IMG/VR virus record: IMGVR_UViG_3300033146_000838 | Span: 1-43,265 of that record | Length of the DNA: 43,265 nt | Reading direction: 5' to 3' (one strand) | Source of the DNA: a virus | Shown here: positions 1 through 6,315 of the stretch, piece by piece | Position numbering within the stretch: the stretch's first letter is position 1 | Layout of the letters: each line of letters starts with the position of its first letter | Position numbers and translations under genes: made by a program | The notes under the pieces: model-generated | The model's database searches: none | What the model was told of the DNA's origin: nothing | The model's input: only the letters and a program-made list of their open reading frames with translations

Positions 1-114
1 ACTAGATTTTCTTCCTTGTTGTTTTGTGGATTTAAATCCTTGTGATGTATCACTATATCTTCTTTTCCTCCACAAACTACACAAGAAGGATTTGTCTTTC
101 TTATTCTGTATTTC
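1..114. repeat. Left copy of 114-bp terminal direct repeat
   Basis: Bases 1-114 are identical to 43152-43265. This is the usual signature of a circular or circularly permuted genome assembled as a linear contig, giving a unit length of 43,151 bp. The repeat lies inside the HNH/intein part of terL, so it is an assembly overlap rather than a functional terminus. Confidence 0.95.
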
Positions 115-710
115 GCTTGTTGAAACTCTCGTGGATATTTGCTCATCCCCATCCCATGTTTGTAGTTGGGATTTTCCTTGCCCATCAATGTAGCAGAATG
201 ATAATCGTTTTTGCAATCCATCGAACAAAATTTTGTCAAATGACTTAATGGCTTGAATTCCTTTTGACAGAAAAGACATTTTATATTTTTTAATTTGAAT
301 CTGCTCTTTAAATATTCCTTTTTGCAATCTATACAATATTTGCTGTATTTTGTTTCTGGCTCTTTTACCCCACATACTTTGCACATTCTTTTGTTTTTTA
401 TTGCATGATGATTTCTTGAGCATTGTAGAGAACAGTACAGGTCTTTTTGCCCACTCTTTGCCGCACTTCTTATTTCGTGAGCATGTTTTAAACATTTTTT
501 CCCACAAAATTTGCATTCTATTTCTATTTTCGTAAAAGATAATTTCTTCTCCGTTCTTGCAATTCTCCAACGCCTTGTACCCTTGTCCCACAACGAAGAA
601 TTTGTGTTCTCCGGTAGCCTTAATAACGCTTCCTCCACTTGTGACAAGCTTACAAAGTCCTCCTTTGGTTTGCTTTTTTGTAGCGATGACTTTTTTGAAT
701 TCTGTTTCAT
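1..710 (-). CDS. HNH homing endonuclease nested in the +1 frame of the TerL intein (5' part)
   Basis: Read one base off the intein frame, the strand encodes a zinc-rich HNH protein. CxxC pairs occur in IECKFCGKKC, MCKVCG, YCIDC, CLFC and FCSMDC, followed by CVVCGGKEDIVIHHKDLNP (first HNH half) and, across the junction, NLVPVCRICHAKHHH. The first in-frame ATG after a stop is at 710, but homology-like sequence begins only near 545, where frame 0 is already past block B. Start choice is therefore unclear (ATG 710, TTG 593, or +1 slippage at the TTTT run 537-534). Pyrimidine-ending codons followed by AAN, AGN or GAN all end in C (20 of 20 by hand). Elsewhere about 59 of 66 end in T. This is what keeping the overlapping frame free of stops requires. 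Confidence 0.88.
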   Translation of the reverse strand, partial: MKQNSKKSSLQKSKPKEDFVSLSQVEEALLRLPENTNSSLWDKGTRRWRIARTEKKLSFTKIEIECKFCGKKCLKHAHEIRSAAKSGQKDLYCSLQCSRNHHAIKNKRMCKVCGVKEPETKYSKYCIDCKKEYLKSRFKLKNIKCLFCQKEFKPLSHLTKFCSMDCKNDYHSATLMGKENPNYKHGMGMSKYPREFQQAKYRIRKTNPSCVVCGGKEDIVIHHKDLNPQNNKEENL

Positions 711-1284
711 GAGTGTTATGATTATATGTTAATACATAACCATTGTACCCTGACTCGACGAGGGTGTCAATATCAATTTCTCCTTTGTCTGTAATAACTT
801 TTTCTCCTTTGCAAATACAATCAAAACCACGACCTGTAAGTCCACCACCAACACCAATAGAATAATAACCTCCCCCTTTGTTCGTTTCCCAATTACCTCC
901 TTCTTTCTTGTCATCAGCGAGAGCAAAAGCAGGAAATACATTGTGATATAATTCTTCTTTTGTCAAATCCCTAGTCTTTCTACCAAAGTCAGCAGCTAAA
1001 TCACTAGAGTAAGATGTACATACAATATTCTTTTCTGGATATTTCCCAAGTAAATAGGCAGGAAAACGTTTACTAATTATTTCCGACTTACCAGTCCTAG
1101 GGGGCATCTGCACGATTAATCGCTTTAACTCGCCATTTTCTATTCTTTCAAGAGCATCAAAAAGATCGTTATGAAACTTCTCAAAGACAAATTTAGGCAT
1201 TGTATAGTTTATATAATCCCTTAGGTGCATTTTAGCTAGTTTACGTTTAGCAAACTCTATTTGTGCTTGTTGTTGTTTATTCAT
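1..1284 (-). CDS. terL: Terminase large subunit, N-terminal part with intein (continues at 43151)
   Basis: ATPase and nuclease motor that packages DNA into the prohead. The ATG at 1284 overlaps the end of the TerS gene by 8 nt. Residues 1-155 (1284-820) are the N-extein. Walker A is PPRTGKS at residues 61-67, and the N-extein ends ...LTGRGFD. At 819 an intein begins with CICKGEKVITDKG (block A), with a block B T-x-x-H in ATGEHKFFV near 633-590. The frame has no stop down to base 1 and continues in phase at 43151. After splicing GRGFD joins CGIIDDPVKDR, giving a normal terminase of about 492 residues. The precursor is about 815 residues. The intein middle (about 537-1) is overlapped by an HNH gene in the +1 frame. 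Confidence 0.95.
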   Translation of the reverse strand, partial: MNKQQQAQIEFAKRKLAKMHLRDYINYTMPKFVFEKFHNDLFDALERIENGELKRLIVQMPPRTGKSEIISKRFPAYLLGKYPEKNIVCTSYSSDLAADFGRKTRDLTKEELYHNVFPAFALADDKKEGGNWETNKGGGYYSIGVGGGLTGRGFDCICKGEKVITDKGEIDIDTLVESGYNGYVLTYNHNTHETEFKKVIATKKQTKGGLCKLVTSGGSVIKATGEHKFFVVGQGYKALENCKNGEEIIFYENRNRMQILWEKMFKTCSRNKKCGKEWAKRPVLFSTMLKKSSCNKKQKNVQSMWGKRARNKIQQILYRLQKGIFKEQIQIKKYKMSFLSKGIQAIKSFDKILFDGLQKRLSFCYIDGQGKSQLQTWDGDEQISTRVSTSEIQNKKDKSFLCSLWRKRRYSDTSQGFKSTKQQGRKSS

Positions 1285-1882
1285 CTTGAGTTTCTATTTG
1301 TTTAGGTAAAATTTCTACAGCATCTTCAACTGATATATTAGCTAAGTCCCTTAGTTGTGCTTCGGTTAAATCCACAACTTGACCATCCATAGGTTTGACT
1401 TCGATAACTTGTTTCTCTGTCTTATTGTGATTCATCTTTAATATAGAGATAGCTTGGTTACTACCTGCAACGATAGCTATGTTTTCCATATAAGACTCGC
1501 AGAACAGGTCAAAAGAGTCTATAACATCCTCATACGCTTCTCTTTTCTTATAATTAGAAAATGACTTCCTAGATAAACCCATTTGAATTAAGACGTTATT
1601 CTTAGTAATAGGCATACCTTCCTGTGCTACAAGACGTATAGCCTTCTCAAAAGCCTTACCCATATCTTCTGGGGTAGGGTATAACATAGAGTTACCGGCT
1701 CCAGTCGGGTTAGAAGGGGTACTCCATATACCATTTTTACTTGGTCTACCAGCAACGGTAGCAGGAATACCCAATCTTCCCTCATAGAAACGTTTCATCT
1801 GGGCATTGGTCTTAGACCAGCCAGTGCTGTGTTCCTTTCGTGGTTTTTTTGTCTTTGTTTGTTTTGGTGTTATATATGTCAT
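1277..1882 (-). CDS. terS: Terminase small subunit
   Basis: 201 residues. It recognises the packaging site and feeds DNA to TerL. A helix-turn-helix-like segment is visible around residues 93-112 (ITKNNVLIQMGLSRKSFSNY), followed by AISILKMNHNKTEKQVIEV, a pattern common in phage small terminases. The N-terminus is basic. The gene lies directly upstream of terL and overlaps it by 8 nt (ATGAATAA), the usual TerS-TerL arrangement. The family call rests on position, length and the HTH-like segment. Confidence 0.8.
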   Translation of the reverse strand: MTYITPKQTKTKKPRKEHSTGWSKTNAQMKRFYEGRLGIPATVAGRPSKNGIWSTPSNPTGAGNSMLYPTPEDMGKAFEKAIRLVAQEGMPITKNNVLIQMGLSRKSFSNYKKREAYEDVIDSFDLFCESYMENIAIVAGSNQAISILKMNHNKTEKQVIEVKPMDGQVVDLTEAQLRDLANISVEDAVEILPKQIETQDE

Positions 1883-1892
1883 AGTCTGGAAG

Positions 1893-2345
1893 TTATTTTA
1901 ATATTGATTTTCCATTTAGTTTCACATCAGTGATAGTGCCCCCCTCATCTGCGATAGCTTGCTTTGCTTTAATAACTTTCTTTTCATTCTTCTTTTCTTC
2001 AGCTTTAACACGTTTCTTAACTTTTTTCATCTCTTCTTTATCTCCTAATTTCTTTTCAACATCATCAGCGATGAGCTTAGCAGTTAACTGTAATTCTAGT
2101 TCTTGTTCCAGAGTTCCACAAAAAGAGAGCCAGAATTGGTCTTCAGTTAATGGTTTGCCTGATCGGTTCTTTCCAGAGGTAAACTCATCTCTAGCTTTAA
2201 TGATAGCGTCAATCTCAACAGGGATAGCAAAATGTCCTGCCATCTCTCCTTTCTTAAACGACAAGAGGAAAACCTTGCCCTTCTTTTTAACGTCAACTAC
2301 GAATGAGTGAAACTTTAGTTTGTTCCTAAATTCTTTTACTTTCAT
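1893..2345 (-). CDS. Conserved-type phage protein upstream of TerS, unknown function
   Basis: 150 residues. The N-terminal half is mixed (MKVKEFRNKLKFHSFVVDV...). The C-terminal half is strongly charged, with a Lys/Glu helix at about 98-130 that is probably coiled coil. First gene of the terminase operon: its ATG lies about 30 nt after the predicted transcription start of the promoter at 2385-2413, and it ends 10 nt before terS. No family recognised; a packaging or DNA-binding accessory role is only a guess from position. Confidence 0.7.
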   Translation of the reverse strand: MKVKEFRNKLKFHSFVVDVKKKGKVFLLSFKKGEMAGHFAIPVEIDAIIKARDEFTSGKNRSGKPLTEDQFWLSFCGTLEQELELQLTAKLIADDVEKKLGDKEEMKKVKKRVKAEEKKNEKKVIKAKQAIADEGGTITDVKLNGKSILK

Positions 2346-2384
2346 ATTTAATGTGGTTAGTAAATATTATCTTGTCTATAAATA

Positions 2385-2413
2385 TTATACCACACGTGTC
2401 AAGTGAGTGCAAA
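2385..2413 (-). promoter_or_regulatory. Late promoter for the terminase operon
   Basis: On the minus strand TTGCAC (2413-2408), 17 nt, then TATAAT (2390-2385), with the extended TGTGG before the -10. Predicted start near 2378. The TGTGGTATAAT core recurs at 24241, 31793 and 41969, each time upstream of a late gene. Confidence 0.75.
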
Positions 2414-2774
2414 ATAAGTTATATTATAACACATTGCTAATCTTGATATTCTACTAGATATTCATTCAGTCTCCACCCCGTGGGCGACCCTAATTTAATG
2501 GCAAACATAAGCCATCTTAAAAAATAGAACTTTAGACATACAAAAATACTGAATGGCTTAGTTAGGTCAATCGTGTGTCAAGTCCTGTGAGAAGTACTTT
2601 GATTTTTTACAATATTTTTGTTTGGGAGCATCTAGTAACCCCCCCCATTAAAGTATATATCGGTTTCGGGTTTTTGGCTTTCTATAAACGAAAAACAATA
2701 GAACTATAGACCCAAAACATATAGAATCAATTCTAAAGCATTCTAAGCACGTTTTTAAGCGTTTAAACTCTATA

Positions 2775-2797
2775 GGTGGGTGTTGGGTGGGTGGTGG
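2775..2797 (+). other. G-rich stretch with quadruplex potential
   Basis: Three GGG runs and two flanking GG runs separated by 1-3 nt loops (GGTGGGTGTTGGGTGGGTGG). Only three runs reach GGG, so a two-layer quadruplex is the likelier fold. Conspicuous in AT-rich surroundings. Confidence 0.4.
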
Positions 2798-3091
2798 TGC
2801 TAGCGTGCCTTGTGTGCAGTCTATGTGCTTTGCTTAATTCTAAAGTCGCACAATATACATTGTCAGACATTAACAATGGCTTAGATAAGCCGTTTATGTG
2901 TTAAGTGTCCAGTTAAAAGAAAAACACTTTTTCTTTTTTTGTTGACTGTAAGGGAAAGAAAGAGAGTTAAAATACATATTGTAATACAACATTTTGTCTA
3001 TACATAGTTTATATTACATAAATTATTTTGAACCAATACAATATTAATACATTAGCTTTATATATATAGGTATGAGTTAGAATAGTTTATA

Positions 3092-3110
3092 CCCTTTTTT
3101 TCTTTTCCGC
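3092..3110 (+). repeat. Pyrimidine-CCGC intergenic repeat, copy 1 (diverged)
   Basis: CCCTTTTTTTCTTTTCCGC, a degenerate copy of the element seen at 3609, 4121, 4224 and 4821. It lies in the gene-free region upstream of the first early gene. Confidence 0.5.
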
Positions 3111-3217
3111 GAATTAAAATAGTTTATCAATAGTTTTTTTTAAAATACAATTGCCTTACACTAGCTATTAAATACAATTTAGCAACACATTATTCTATAA
3201 AGTCAAGTAATTATCTA

Positions 3218-3246
3218 TTGACAAAGTTAAATAGCAGGTATAACAT
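3218..3246 (+). promoter_or_regulatory. Early promoter for the 3347-4764 cluster
   Basis: TTGACA at 3218-3223 followed by TATAAC at 3239-3244 (15 nt) or TAACAT at 3241-3246 (17 nt). The block CTATTGACAAAGTTAAA is shared with the promoters at 7967 and 8346 and, less exactly, 13121. Confidence 0.65.
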
Positions 3247-3346
3247 GAAGTCGTTCAATCATTATTTATCTTTTAAACTTCTATTGTCGGCTGAATGCTA
3301 ACAGCTAAACAAAGCAAAACTATTTATTATTTAATTTATTTATATC

Positions 3347-3607
3347 ATGAAATACCAAAATCTCAAGCGTCTAAGATGCTTTACAATCTCTTATTTACCT
3401 GCCACCAATACAAAAGGTAGTAGAATTAAGATAAAAGACACTAGACACGAAAAAACAGTTATTATCCCTTTTGATTACAATTTTGATAATATCAAGCAAG
3501 GGGCATTTGAATATCTAAAATCAATAGGCATTGATATCTTAGCAAGTAGCGAAATTAGACAAACTGATTTGCTTTTTGCAGATGATTTTGCTGATAATCT
3601 AATTTAA
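3347..3607 (+). CDS. Small early protein, unknown function
   Basis: 86 residues (MKYQNLKRLRCFTISYLPAT...), basic N-terminus and acidic C-terminus (LLFADDFADNLI). No Shine-Dalgarno; the ATG follows a TTTATTTATATC leader also seen before the next gene. The stop is followed at once by a copy of the pyrimidine-CCGC repeat. No family recognised. Confidence 0.65.
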   Translation: MKYQNLKRLRCFTISYLPATNTKGSRIKIKDTRHEKTVIIPFDYNFDNIKQGAFEYLKSIGIDILASSEIRQTDLLFADDFADNLI

Positions 3608-3608
3608 G

Positions 3609-3627
3609 CCCTTTTTCTTTTTACCGC
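3609..3627 (+). repeat. Pyrimidine-CCGC intergenic repeat, copy 2
   Basis: CCCTTTTTCTTTTTACCGC, beginning 2 nt after the stop of the 86-residue gene. Matches copies at 4121 and 4224 almost base for base. Confidence 0.7.
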
Positions 3628-3670
3628 AATTTTAAAAACCTTTATTTTATTATTTTAACTTATTTATATC

Positions 3671-4120
3671 ATGGAAAAAATCACATTAGGAAAAGTAAAA
3701 ACAGAAATCAAAGAAAGTCAATCCTATAATCCAAAAAAAGATAGCCTTTTTATACAAGGTGAAACAATAGTAATCAAAAAGCATAGCTTTGATTGTGGAT
3801 GGTATTGGGGCTTTGGTTATATAGGAAACAGAAATTTACATTGCCATTCTAGTATATTCACAAATGAATTACTTTGGCATGATGCTAAAGATGTCTTTGA
3901 AAAATCAATCTTTGAAAATAATAAAGATTTTTGGATTTTCAAAGATTTATTAGCTCAAGCGTATGCATTACAAAAAGCATCAGAAGTTTATAGACATGGT
4001 GGTTTTATTACTAGCGGGGCTATTACAGAAATAATCAAAAACAAAGACAAAGAAAATGCAATCAATAAAGATTTAAAAAAGGTATTAGACACTCTATGGA
4101 ATTTTTTAGAAAGTCTTTAG
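3671..4120 (+). CDS. Early protein with a GWYWGFGYIGN motif, unknown function
   Basis: 149 residues. A central aromatic segment (FDCGWYWGFGYIGNRNLHCH, residues 41-60) with Cys and His could form a compact or metal-binding core; the rest is mostly charged helix. Preceded by an AT-rich leader and followed directly by a repeat copy. I recognise it only as a type of hypothetical phage protein and assign no function. Confidence 0.7.
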   Translation: MEKITLGKVKTEIKESQSYNPKKDSLFIQGETIVIKKHSFDCGWYWGFGYIGNRNLHCHSSIFTNELLWHDAKDVFEKSIFENNKDFWIFKDLLAQAYALQKASEVYRHGGFITSGAITEIIKNKDKENAINKDLKKVLDTLWNFLESL

Positions 4121-4139
4121 CCTTTTTTCTTTTTACCGC
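4121..4139 (+). repeat. Pyrimidine-CCGC intergenic repeat, copy 3
   Basis: CCTTTTTTCTTTTTACCGC, starting directly after the stop codon of the 149-residue gene, as copy 2 does after its gene. Confidence 0.7.
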
Positions 4140-4166
4140 CTTTTTATAACTTAACTTTTAAACTTT

Positions 4167-4289
4167 ATGAAAAATCTATTTTATGCACTTATAGGGATAC
4201 AATTTGTTTTTGTAGTGTTTACACCCTTTTTCTTTTTTACCGCAATTTTTAGCGTGTTTATAGCTAAAAAATACAATTTATTTATTTAA
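4167..4289 (+). CDS. Very small membrane protein
   Basis: 40 residues, nearly all hydrophobic (MKNLFYALIGIQFVFVVFTP then FFFFTAIFSVFIAKKYNLFI): one or two membrane spans with a Lys-Lys near the end. Repeat copy 4 lies inside this frame and encodes TPFFFFTA, so either the repeat was captured as coding sequence or the frame is fortuitous. AT-rich leader, no SD. Confidence 0.4.
   Translation: MKNLFYALIGIQFVFVVFTPFFFFTAIFSVFIAKKYNLFI
4224..4243 (+). repeat. Pyrimidine-CCGC repeat, copy 4
   Basis: CCCTTTTTCTTTTTTACCGC. Same element with one extra T. Unlike copies 2 and 3 it falls within a possible small frame (4167-4289). Confidence 0.65.
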
Positions 4290-4313
4290 TTACTTTTTAA
4301 CCTATTTATTATT

Positions 4314-4514
4314 ATGAATTACAATATGAAAAAACACTATGTGCAGTTTCAAGACAATAATGCAAAATATCATGAACTAGGTACAATTTACAATTTTTTA
4401 ATCGATCTAAAAACTTTGCAAGGTATAATTAATAGATGCAAAATAATTAAAAAATATAATAATGATTTTGGTAATAATATCAAAATCGATGGATCAGAAT
4501 ATTCACTTTTATAA
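4314..4514 (+). CDS. Small early protein, unknown function
   Basis: 66 residues (MNYNMKKHYVQFQDNNAKYH...), basic and Asn-rich, with an AT-rich TTATTTATTATT leader before the ATG. It ends 1 nt before the next ATG (4516), so the two are probably co-translated. No family recognised. Confidence 0.5.
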   Translation: MNYNMKKHYVQFQDNNAKYHELGTIYNFLIDLKTLQGIINRCKIIKKYNNDFGNNIKIDGSEYSLL

Positions 4515-4515
4515 A

Positions 4516-4764
4516 ATGAAATACAATATTGAACGCTTATTAAACCATATTATCCAAAAAGAGCAAAATAATGATAATCAATATACTTTGCAAATGTGTT
4601 TTGATACAGTAGATAATTTATCTCAAGATATAAAAACACAAATGCAAGCCGTCAAAGTAAGCAAAAAAATTAATAATAGTTTTTCTTTTTATCTTGAAAT
4701 GTTTTTATTAAATCATACTACTATTAATTTAAGCAAAAAAACAATATCAAAACTTGAAATTTAA
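4516..4764 (+). CDS. Small early protein, unknown function
   Basis: 82 residues from the ATG at 4516. This start is preferred to an in-frame one at 4462 because the upstream gene runs to 4514. Predicted helical (MKYNIERLLNHIIQKEQNND...) with Lys-rich ends. Last gene of the cluster, followed by a terminator at 4768. Confidence 0.55.
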   Translation: MKYNIERLLNHIIQKEQNNDNQYTLQMCFDTVDNLSQDIKTQMQAVKVSKKINNSFSFYLEMFLLNHTTINLSKKTISKLEI

Positions 4765-4767
4765 AAT

Positions 4768-4791
4768 GAGGGGCTTTTTAGCCTCTTTTTT
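4768..4791 (+). terminator. Rho-independent terminator after the first early cluster
   Basis: Stem GAGGGGCT (4768-4775) with AGCCTC (4780-4785), loop TTTT, then a run of six T's. It begins 3 nt after the stop at 4764. Confidence 0.8.
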
Positions 4792-5304
4792 AGTTTTTAA
4801 TTGCTCCTTAACATATTGCACCCATTTTATTTTTACCGCCGTTTAAATAGCGTTTAAATACTTTGTAACATGTTTTTATTTAATACTTTATTATCAAATG
4901 AGTCAATTGTAAAACATTATTACAAGTCAAAATGCTATTGCTTAACACTTTTTTGATAATGGTAAAAAATAAACCTTGCTAGTCTTTTTTGATATACTTG
5001 AAAGATTGCATATATTGCCTTTTTAAGAGTGTTTAATATTGAAGTGGTATGTTTATATTATTTTATAGTTTAATGAGCTAATACATAGCTTAAAATGAGC
5101 CTGCGTTGATTATATACTGTATAAGTCAATAGATATTTCTGTAAACATGCTAAAATGTATACTAATAGACTTTTGCACTTTGGATTTGAAAAAATAAAGA
5201 ATTTGAAAAAGACGATTGGATTTTGGAAATCAGCTATATAGAAGTTCTGAGTGTCAAATATCTCAACGCGCGTATTACTTGGTGGGTAGAAAAGTTGGAA
5301 CGAC
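4792..5304. other. Convergent intergenic region without a credible gene
   Basis: About 500 AT-rich bases between the plus-strand early cluster and the minus-strand operon ending at 5305. It contains repeat copy 5 (4821-4839), a GTTTAAATA direct repeat near 4841-4861, and a minus-strand frame (5330-5070) that I do not consider a gene. Confidence 0.5.
4821..4839 (+). repeat. Pyrimidine-CCGC intergenic repeat, copy 5 (diverged)
   Basis: CCCATTTTATTTTTACCGC, followed by CGTTTAAATAGCG. Two changes from the consensus of copies 2-4. Confidence 0.6.
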
Positions 5305-5541
5305 TTAGTATCTTTTGTTTTCGTCTTCAATATTCAGTACCTCATCAAATTTTCCTTTGATTATCTCTTCTTCTTTGGCTAAAAAACTGTCAACCTTAGT
5401 GTCTGGGTAGTTATAAAAGCGTTGTTTGATGCATTTATCGCACATCATACGCTGTTTAGCTCGTCTAGTTTGGAACTCTTCTCCACAAATAATGCAGTGG
5501 CAAGTCTTAATTGGGTTTAGTTTTTGGTAGTTTGTTTCCAT
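5305..5541 (-). CDS. Zinc-ribbon protein
   Basis: 78 residues from the ATG at 5541. That start was chosen because the upstream gene ends at 5546. Two CxxC pairs (CIICGEEFQTRRAKQRMMCDKC) form a typical zinc ribbon; the C-terminus is acidic. Such small ribbons are common phage regulators or nucleic-acid-binding accessories. Last credible gene of the minus-strand early operon. Confidence 0.65.
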   Translation of the reverse strand: METNYQKLNPIKTCHCIICGEEFQTRRAKQRMMCDKCIKQRFYNYPDTKVDSFLAKEEEIIKGKFDEVLNIEDENKRY

Positions 5542-5545
5542 GTTA

Positions 5546-5797
5546 TTATTTGTTAAATAAATTGCAAATACAATCTCCATTTTCTCTTTCTGGTTTACAT
5601 GGACAAATTGTGTCTTTGTTTCTTTCTATTCTACAAGGACAAAATCCTTGATTGTTTCTTACTGACTCTTTGATTGTAGTATTTACTTTATACCCATGAT
5701 TATCTGCATATTCCTCGATGAGTTCCAAGTTATGTTCTCTTAGTAGGTCTAATTCTTTCTCAGTCATTGTTTTTTGTTGGTGTGATACTCTTGACAT
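5546..5797 (-). CDS. Ferredoxin-thioredoxin reductase catalytic-chain-like protein
   Basis: 83 residues. The C-terminal half has the spaced Cys pattern of the FTR catalytic (beta) chain: CPCR at 53-56, TICPC at 63-67, and CICNLF at 76-81. In FTR these six cysteines bind a [4Fe-4S] cluster and form the redox-active disulfide that reduces thioredoxin with electrons from ferredoxin. The N-terminal helix (ELIEEYADNHGYKVN) also fits the family. It is shorter than typical chains (about 110 residues) because the N-terminus is reduced. It begins 1 nt after the HNH gene ends. Whether it works with the phage glutaredoxin at 18085 is a guess. Confidence 0.72.
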   Translation of the reverse strand: MSRVSHQQKTMTEKELDLLREHNLELIEEYADNHGYKVNTTIKESVRNNQGFCPCRIERNKDTICPCKPERENGDCICNLFNK

Positions 5798-5798
5798 A

Positions 5799-6203
5799 TT
5801 AATTATTAGTTATTAAATACTCATTCATCTGATTTATTTGGTTAAGCCTTTCTTCTAGTTCTTCCATTTGGATTGTCCCTTTTTTTTGATTCGATAGATG
5901 TTTTTCTTGTAGTTTTTCATATCTTCCAGGGAATTTCTTAGTGAACTTATCAGTAGCTTCAAGTGGGTTCTTGTGCCAAAAATTCATGTGACAATGATAG
6001 CAAAGTACCTTGAGATTGTCTGGATCAAATGCCATTCGACCATCAGCAGATACTGGAATTATGTGAGAAGCGTGGCAGTTAGAGCCAGATACAACCTTAT
6101 CGCAGAATTGACAAGTAAATTTGTCACGTTCTTTGACGTAAGTTTTAACTGCTAGTTCTAGCTTCTTTTTAAGCTTTTGTCTTGGAGTTTTTTTTCTTTT
6201 CAT
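5799..6203 (-). CDS. HNH endonuclease, NinG/Rap-like
   Basis: 134 residues. A basic N-terminus is followed by RDKFTCQFCDKVVSGSNCHA, SHIIPVSADGRMAFDPDNLK and VLCYHCHMNFWH: two CxxC pairs framing a His-His-Asn core, as in HNH nucleases and the phage NinG recombination proteins (KYTCQ.C ... GHFIP ... N.R.QCY.CN). The C-terminus is helical. Located in an early operon with small zinc proteins, which favours a resolvase/recombination or nicking role over homing, but both are possible. Confidence 0.75.
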   Translation of the reverse strand: MKRKKTPRQKLKKKLELAVKTYVKERDKFTCQFCDKVVSGSNCHASHIIPVSADGRMAFDPDNLKVLCYHCHMNFWHKNPLEATDKFTKKFPGRYEKLQEKHLSNQKKGTIQMEELEERLNQINQMNEYLITNN

Positions 6204-6315
6204 TTTGTAAGGCTAAATATTCTTTATAACAATACATAGAACAACATTTATCGTTGAACCAGTGGTCTCGGGTTCTGTTTACTGTGGAGTGTCCACAATG
6301 ACAGGTATATTTCAT
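6169..6315 (-). CDS. Small Cys/His-rich protein, first gene of the minus-strand early operon
   Basis: 48 residues: MKYTCHCGHSTVNRTRDHWF then NDKCCSMYCYKEYLALQN and a Lys-rich tail. CHCGH plus CC..YC suggests one zinc site. It overlaps the start of the HNH gene (6203) by 35 nt and is the first frame after the structured leader, with the ATG in an AT-rich context. Confidence 0.6.
   Translation of the reverse strand: MKYTCHCGHSTVNRTRDHWFNDKCCSMYCYKEYLALQNEKKKNSKTKA

Larger units (their letters stand above)
1..819 (-). mobile_element. TerL intein, N-terminal part (residues 1-273 of 323)
   Basis: Self-splicing protein element inserted between GRGFD and CGIIDD, just before Walker B. Residues 1-93 (819-541) form the N splicing domain: Cys1, block A, and block B with T and H. 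The following frame-0 sequence resembles no known domain and is rich in Lys, Gln and Arg. Over the same DNA the +1 frame encodes a clear HNH endonuclease. The intein ends at 43002 across the contig junction, for a total of 969 nt. Confidence 0.93.
2346..3346. other. 1-kb gene-free divergent region, possible origin
   Basis: No credible gene on either strand. It holds the terminase promoter (minus, 2385-2413) and an early promoter (plus, 3218-3246), an 8-C run (2639-2646), a G-rich stretch (2775-2797), long A/T tracts, and one copy of the pyrimidine-CCGC repeat (3092-3110). Its position between divergent arms and its AT-rich make-up fit a replication origin or control region. No iteron array could be made out by eye. 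Confidence 0.45.

Noticed and set aside
1-710. Explaining the HNH frame as two sequencing errors
   Set aside because: Errors would not explain why the terL frame lacks stops across the region or why 20 of 20 critical third positions are C. Kept as the main alternative, to be settled by reads.
729-941. 70-residue minus-strand frame
   Set aside because: It is the +1 frame over the terL extein and intein N-terminus, with no domain pattern, and it ends at 729 before the HNH frame opens.
1930-2310. 126-residue plus-strand frame
   Set aside because: Antisense shadow of the gene at 1893-2345; Ser/Phe-rich as expected from a reversed Lys/Glu-rich gene.
2639-2646. Run of eight C's as a phase-variation tract
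   Set aside because: It lies in non-coding DNA with no gene or promoter close enough to be switched.
5070-5330. 86-residue minus-strand frame after the zinc-ribbon gene
   Set aside because: It starts within the end of the zinc-ribbon gene, has no leader or family pattern, and its composition is what AT-rich spacer would give.
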